Virus record (IMG/VR): IMGVR_UViG_3300022074_000039
Span: 1-61,504 of that record
Direction: 5' to 3' (one strand)
Origin: a virus
DNA length: 61,504 nucleotides
The position numbers and the translations under genes are program-made. Shown here in pieces: positions 58,130 to 61,504 of this stretch; the first letter of the stretch is position 1, and every line of letters starts with the position of its first letter. Under the pieces are notes generated by a model, which was not told the DNA's origin, searched no databases, and worked only from the letters and a program-made list of their open reading frames with translations.

Positions 58130-58340
58130 CAGGTATCGACTTAGCTCACCTACCTGATTTAATGGTGAGTACCGTTGTAGCGATAGTGGGAGTCGAACCC
58201 ACCTTCGGACTTGTCCGCCCCTCTGCCGAGGTTATCGAAGGCTACCTTTGAACCTTTCAGGTGAGTTAAACCCACCAAGACCTTCGAGGCGAATTGCTTC
58301 TGATGTCCATCCCTTGCGTTCATACAAGGACATTATCGCT
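58130..58340 (-). ncRNA. Structured tRNA-like RNA with 3' pseudoknot (right copy)
   Basis: Same RNA as 65-275, but with paired changes: hairpin CCTTG/CAAGG here versus CCCTG/CAGGG; pseudoknot stem 1 CTCACC/GGTGAG versus CCCACC/GGTGGG; stem 2 CAGGT/ACCTG versus CTGGT/ACCAG; outer stem ATGTCC/GGACAT here is perfect. Acceptor AGCGATA/TATCGCT unchanged; T loop TTCGACT also canonical. One base of loop 1 is missing here. This is direct evidence of a selected RNA fold. The central 100 bases are identical in both copies. Confidence 0.72.
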
Positions 58341-58348
58341 ATGTTTGA

Positions 58349-58588
58349 TTATTCTGAAGGAAGACCATTGCATACGTTGTCCCACTCGTCCTTCGGGATG
58401 TCGTGCCAATCAGTCCAGTACATAAACTCGTCTTCGAACGCCTCATGCAGTGTGGTGTATTCGTGTTCTTGACAGATGCGGAGGGCGTCCTTTTCGTACT
58501 TGACGTAGAAGAATCCAATTCCTTCGAAATACCAACCCTCCCACATGGGTTCGTTGGTGATTGAGCAGTATCGGGGTGCGTTTTCCAT
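58349..58588 (-). CDS. Small phage protein CSITNEPMxEGW type (79 aa)
   Basis: Reads MENAPRYCSITNEPMWEGWY, then FFYVKYEKDALRICQEHEYT and an acidic EAFEDEFMYWTDWHDIPKDE. The CSIT.EPM.EG(W/Y)...Y.KYE.DAL...E.YF/YWT.W pattern is a recurrent phage protein of unknown role. It is preceded by the CAATCAAAATCTTTAACAC leader and is absent in the left copy. Confidence 0.68.
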   Translation of the reverse strand: MENAPRYCSITNEPMWEGWYFEGIGFFYVKYEKDALRICQEHEYTTLHEAFEDEFMYWTDWHDIPKDEWDNVCNGLPSE

Positions 58589-58648
58589 GTGTTAAAGATT
58601 TTGATTGCTGAATTGCCCCACAAAGATAAGGCAGAGTTTTCGTTATTC

Positions 58649-58656
58649 CAAATTTA
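58649..58656 (-). promoter_or_regulatory. Putative -7 box TAAATTTG (right copy)
   Basis: Counterpart of 366-373 with the same upstream hairpin and A-run, here before the 58588 gene and the structured RNA. Confidence 0.4.
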
Positions 58657-58667
58657 TTTTTGTAACT

Positions 58668-58928
58668 CTATGAGTTAGAGTCACTTACAGACACCCCATC
58701 GACCTGATGAGAGTAGCACCAATGACCATCGTCAAGTGTGAGTACGTAGTTGTCTTGTAGGTGTAACACCTCATCCACTTCGTTCCCGTACTTCTCGCTT
58801 GGATGGTAGGTTTGTTCGATGGCTACAACGCCTGCTACGGTTCTGGCGTTACGCCCAAAGCCTCCGCGATACACGACTTTAGTGCCTATGCGGATTGGTA
58901 ATCGTTCGTTCAAAAATTGTGTTTTCAT
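58668..58928 (-). CDS. Hypothetical small early protein (86 aa), right copy
   Basis: Allele of 385-645 beginning MKTQFLNERLPIRIGTKVVY, with K-to-Q, D-to-N and changed C-terminal residues (GVSVSDSNS). The frame is kept and substitutions are scattered, as in a natural variant. Confidence 0.75.
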   Translation of the reverse strand: MKTQFLNERLPIRIGTKVVYRGGFGRNARTVAGVVAIEQTYHPSEKYGNEVDEVLHLQDNYVLTLDDGHWCYSHQVDGVSVSDSNS

Positions 58929-58929
58929 T

Positions 58930-59046
58930 TCATATATCGTTTTCATATTCATATGCTCGGTCTGCTTCTTCCATGATGTCATACTCATATGCATCATCGT
59001 CATCGCTTGGGTAGTCATACCCTTCTCTCCATTCAGTCAATTTCAT
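58930..59046 (-). CDS. Hypothetical acidic micro-protein (38 aa), right copy
   Basis: Allele of 647-763, MKLTEWREGYDYPSDDDDAY; Arg5 is Glu here, and it ends with TGA overlapping the region just before the next ATG. Conservation of the frame supports translation. Confidence 0.65.
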   Translation of the reverse strand: MKLTEWREGYDYPSDDDDAYEYDIMEEADRAYEYENDI

Positions 59047-59212
59047 TGTCCCTGATTATAGTTAAGTCGAAACGTGTTCCCTTGAAAGCATCTTCCAATA
59101 TCTTGGAGTTGCCACCATCGGCTTGCATATATGCGCAGATCAATGCGTTTTCGAATCCGCCACACGTCTTACGCCGTTCGTATAAGGCGTTGATTTGTTC
59201 TTGAGTTTTCAT
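59033..59212 (-). CDS. Hypothetical early protein (59 aa), right copy
   Basis: Allele of 732-929 (MKTQEQINALYERRKTCGG), shorter by six residues because of an earlier TGA. N-terminal residue D8 is N. Unknown function. Confidence 0.68.
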   Translation of the reverse strand: MKTQEQINALYERRKTCGGFENALICAYMQADGGNSKILEDAFKGTRFDLTIIRDNEID

Positions 59213-59361
59213 TGTATTGAGTAGTTAACAAGGTTAATATTCGTTTTGTTTGAGAATGCTTCTGCGACTAAGGCACAGCCCCCGTAATCACGAGTATCTG
59301 TGAAGTATGCATATGCATCAATGAGTTCGGGAATCGTGAACTCCATAAAGTGGTTTATCAT
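59209..59361 (-). CDS. Hypothetical early protein (50 aa), right copy
   Basis: Identical to 926-1078 by eye. ATGA overlap with the next gene is retained. Confidence 0.65.
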   Translation of the reverse strand: MINHFMEFTIPELIDAYAYFTDTRDYGGCALVAEAFSNKTNINLVNYSIQ

Positions 59362-59372
59362 CGTGTTAGGCG

Positions 59373-59768
59373 TTAGCAGTACATTACTTCTCCGAAGAGC
59401 GACAGCTGAAGGAATACGTCTGCCGTAGTGGCATCGTCATTCTCCTGAATCAAATCATCGAGATGATGGGGGTAATCGTTAGCCATCAGTTGCATTGCCT
59501 TACACATGGAGTCCCAATTCAAGGGATAAACACCATCGGAGAACTCATCGGCTATCAGCACTTGGTGCTTTGCGTTACCCCTTAGGTATGCAAACACCTG
59601 AGGCTCCCAACATTCGGGAATATCCAAGTCAGCCAACGCTTCGGGGTTCTCTTTAGCCCACTTGTAGGCTTTTTCAAGTTCACCGTCGAGGGCGGTGTAG
59701 TCACGGTATGATGCATTACACATCATGTTAAGCATATGCGTATCGGGGATTTCAACAGTCAATTTCAT
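59373..59768 (-). CDS. Hypothetical early protein (131 aa), right copy
   Basis: Identical to 1090-1485. Confidence 0.7.
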   Translation of the reverse strand: MKLTVEIPDTHMLNMMCNASYRDYTALDGELEKAYKWAKENPEALADLDIPECWEPQVFAYLRGNAKHQVLIADEFSDGVYPLNWDSMCKAMQLMANDYPHHLDDLIQENDDATTADVFLQLSLFGEVMYC

Positions 59769-60079
59769 TTGATTGGGATTTCGAAGTTTGGAACGCCTAA
59801 GGTGTAGCCTTGGCGTGAGTCGTGGAGAATGAGCATCGGATGGATGTCGATGGGATTGCCATCGCCCCAAACGTCGATGCCCTCTCCAATCACACCTTTT
59901 TCTTGTAGGTATGTATATGCTTGTGTCAGGATATTGCCTGTCGCATAATCGTAAGGCAAGAACTTGGTGACGTTGTTACGTTCATCCTTGATTCTAACCC
60001 TTGCACCTCTGGTGTTAGTCGGACCGTAGAACTGAACGTGTATGGAACGGAGTCGGGGGATTGAAGCATTAAAAGGCAT
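59765..60079 (-). CDS. Hypothetical early protein (104 aa), right copy
   Basis: Identical to 1482-1796, including the CAATCAAAATCTTTAACAC leader. Confidence 0.7.
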   Translation of the reverse strand: MPFNASIPRLRSIHVQFYGPTNTRGARVRIKDERNNVTKFLPYDYATGNILTQAYTYLQEKGVIGEGIDVWGDGNPIDIHPMLILHDSRQGYTLGVPNFEIPIK

Positions 60080-60152
60080 AGTGTTAAAGATTTTGATTGG
60101 ACAGCGTCGTTGCTGTCGCGTTAATAAGTTAAGGATGAAAATTCGGAACTTC

Positions 60153-60160
60153 CAAATTTA
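60153..60160 (-). promoter_or_regulatory. Putative -7 box TAAATTTG (right copy)
   Basis: Counterpart of 1870-1877. Confidence 0.4.
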
Positions 60161-60165
60161 TTTTT

Positions 60166-60792
60166 TTACCCTATGGGTATCGATTCGGTTTTTAGCCATC
60201 GGTTACGCATCACGACCCATACGATGGCCTGAAGCTCGTAAGGCTTATAATCAAGGCGTAACGCGACATTCACGAAGTGAGTTTGGAATCGGTCGTACTG
60301 CTTTAGGGTGAAGGTCTCAGGCGTTTTCCTTGGCTTCAACGAAGTTGTGCTGAAGGCTCTTGCCATCCACTTGTCAAGCGTTACGACTGACTCGTCACGA
60401 TCCCCCACGTTTAACGCAAAGGCATACGTCTTAGGCGAGTCCTTGGTGATGGATACAGCTCCACCACGAATACCCCAAGCCCTGACCTTGTTAGCGTTGT
60501 AAGTGCAAACCTTGAAGTCGTCAAGCGTCAGGCCATCTGCATATGCCTGACACAAAGTCCAAGCGTCAACCTTGTTGCGAGGCCACTTGTTGTTTGGTGA
60601 TAATGCCGAGATGATAGCGGCGGCCATTACTCTGGTAATGCTGAAATCATCTGACAGCAACTGAGCAAAGGCCATCGCGTCATCGTACCACTCGATTCCA
60701 TCGCGTAACTCCTGAGGCGTGGCTCGCCTTAGGTGTACTGCAATGCGCTTCGTGGCATCGTTGAGTTTGATGTTTGAGATTGATGTTACCAT
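60166..60792 (-). CDS. DUF7178-like phage protein, right copy
   Basis: Identical to 1883-2509. Confidence 0.7.
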   Translation of the reverse strand: MVTSISNIKLNDATKRIAVHLRRATPQELRDGIEWYDDAMAFAQLLSDDFSITRVMAAAIISALSPNNKWPRNKVDAWTLCQAYADGLTLDDFKVCTYNANKVRAWGIRGGAVSITKDSPKTYAFALNVGDRDESVVTLDKWMARAFSTTSLKPRKTPETFTLKQYDRFQTHFVNVALRLDYKPYELQAIVWVVMRNRWLKTESIPIG

Positions 60793-60814
60793 GTTATGGT
60801 GATTTAATGGCAAC

Positions 60815-60841
60815 AAAAAAGCACTCCGTAGAGCGCCTTTT
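60815..60841 (-). terminator. Rho-independent terminator (leftward), right copy
   Basis: Counterpart of 2532-2558. Confidence 0.75.
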
Positions 60842-60867
60842 CGTGTGCCGTGTTATACATATACGCC

Positions 60868-61023
60868 TTACTCGTCTTCTAGATGTTCATTGAGCAAATC
60901 AATAGCACCTTGGACTGCTTCGTCATCTTGACTGAAGAATTTTGAACTGCTGTCTAAGTTGAACAATTGGAATTCTTCCAATTTATCAACTAACTGCTGA
61001 ATTTGTTCTTTTGATAATTGCAT
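60868..61023 (-). CDS. Hypothetical early protein (51 aa), right copy
   Basis: Identical to 2585-2740. Confidence 0.65.
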   Translation of the reverse strand: MQLSKEQIQQLVDKLEEFQLFNLDSSSKFFSQDDEAVQGAIDLLNEHLEDE

Positions 61024-61061
61024 AGCAAAGAAATTTTTGAAGGTTTAATATTAATCTACGA

Positions 61062-61504
61062 TTAGAAATTCAATTCGATTTGACCTGTTGTTTCATCCGT
61101 GTTGATTGACGCTAACAACTCCGCTTCTAACGCCTCACGCTTGGCTTGCTGGATGGCTTGTCGTCGGACGGCATCCTGAGGTGACTCCCCTTCGTTTAGG
61201 CTGAAAGCACATTCATTCGGAATCGAGCCGTTATGTTGCTTCTTTTGAGCAACCTTAGCAGCCTTGGCTGCCGCATTACGCTTACCAAGGCTTTCAACAG
61301 CCTTCCTCGCCTTAGGCACTGAGGCCGTCTTACGCTTCGACTTGGTGATGGGGCCGACCTCCTTCGGTTGGCGCTTCATCTCATCGGAATCGGCGACAAT
61401 CTCAGAAGGGGTACGTTTGGTTGACGTGGCCTTCTTCGCCTTACGCTTCGCCTTACGCTTGGCTTTCGGTTTCGGCTCGGCTTCCGTAGGGATTTGAACC
61501 AAAC
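61062..61504 (-). CDS. K/A/P-rich basic protein, right copy, cut by window end
   Basis: The C-terminal ~147 residues of the 2779-3465 protein; the N-terminus lies beyond the window end. The truncation reflects the sequence end, not a mutation. Confidence 0.75.
   Translation of the reverse strand, partial: LVQIPTEAEPKPKAKRKAKRKAKKATSTKRTPSEIVADSDEMKRQPKEVGPITKSKRKTASVPKARKAVESLGKRNAAAKAAKVAQKKQHNGSIPNECAFSLNEGESPQDAVRRQAIQQAKREALEAELLASINTDETTGQIELNF

Larger units (their letters stand above)
58066..61504. repeat. End repeat, right copy
   Basis: Partner of 1-3221 (offset 58065 at its start, 58283 after the indel). It carries one extra small gene (58349-58588) that the left copy lacks, many substitutions up to about 59195 and then an identical remainder. 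It stops inside the K/A/P-rich gene at the window end. Confidence 0.9.

Noticed and set aside
58130-58340. Interpreting the structured RNA as an ordinary tRNA or a standard tmRNA
   Set aside because: Insertion between acceptor and T arm is too long for a tRNA cloverleaf and too short for a known tmRNA; no resume codon or tag ending in a hydrophobic LAA-like signal is found.
1-61504. Integrase, repressor-type lysogeny module or CRISPR array
   Set aside because: No integrase, excisionase or att-like repeats, and no regularly spaced repeats of CRISPR type were seen.

Overview
The window reads as a nearly complete genome of a lytic, tailed, podovirus-like double-stranded DNA phage infecting a marine Bacteroidetes (probably Flavobacteriia) host. 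Phage evidence: large terminase, portal, scaffold and major capsid genes in order, tail-fibre-like proteins, several very large internal virion-type proteins, an M15 endolysin and a holin, with no integrase or tail-sheath genes seen. Host evidence: promoters follow the Bacteroidetes pattern (-7 box TAnnTTTG, sometimes with a -33 TTG), Shine-Dalgarno sites are scarce, signal peptides end in AQ/SQ, and two proteins carry type IX secretion (T9SS) C-terminal sorting domains, a Bacteroidetes-specific export system.

The ends overlap. Bases 58066-61504 repeat bases 1-3221, so one genome unit is about 58.1-58.3 kb. The first ~0.9 kb of the two copies differs by many substitutions and one gene-sized insertion; the rest appears identical by eye. 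This fits either a circularly permuted genome assembled from two strain variants or a long direct terminal repeat.

Layout. (1) Leftward early block: from a divergent control region (about 3.5-4.0 kb) leftward through many small overlapping genes, across the joined ends, to 49856. It holds a K/A/P-rich basic protein, a DUF7178-like protein, a structured tRNA-like RNA with a pseudoknot, a string of short hypothetical proteins, then a replication/recombination module: DnaA-C-like DNA-binding protein, single-strand annealing protein, RecE-like exonuclease, SSB-like protein, primase-helicase, T7 gp3-like endonuclease and another nuclease-like protein. (2) Rightward block 4.1-9.8 kb: small conserved phage proteins, endolysin, a divergently transcribed MarR-like regulator with an operator-like palindrome, a tandem GroES-like co-chaperonin, and two tRNAs flanking an HNH endonuclease. 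(3) 9.8-18.9 kb: terminase, portal, baseplate/fibre-like proteins (collagen-like and discoidin-like domains). (4) 19.3-24.3 kb: an accessory envelope cassette (two T9SS cargo proteins, an outer-membrane beta-barrel, a membrane/coiled-coil protein, a secreted thioredoxin-like protein). (5) 24.3-32.8 kb: capsid module with scaffold, major capsid protein and decoration-type proteins, split by hairpin terminators. (6) 32.8-48.3 kb: connector, tail stabilisation-type proteins and large internal virion proteins. (7) 48.3-49.9 kb: holin and small basic proteins ending tail-to-tail with the early block.

The genes fit early takeover and replication from the left arm, then late virion assembly from the right arm, with late genes served by short TATATTTG promoters, several placed so close to the start codon that the mRNAs would be leaderless. 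The most unusual items are the tRNA-like/pseudoknot RNA, supported by compensatory changes between the two end copies, and the phage-borne T9SS cargo cassette.
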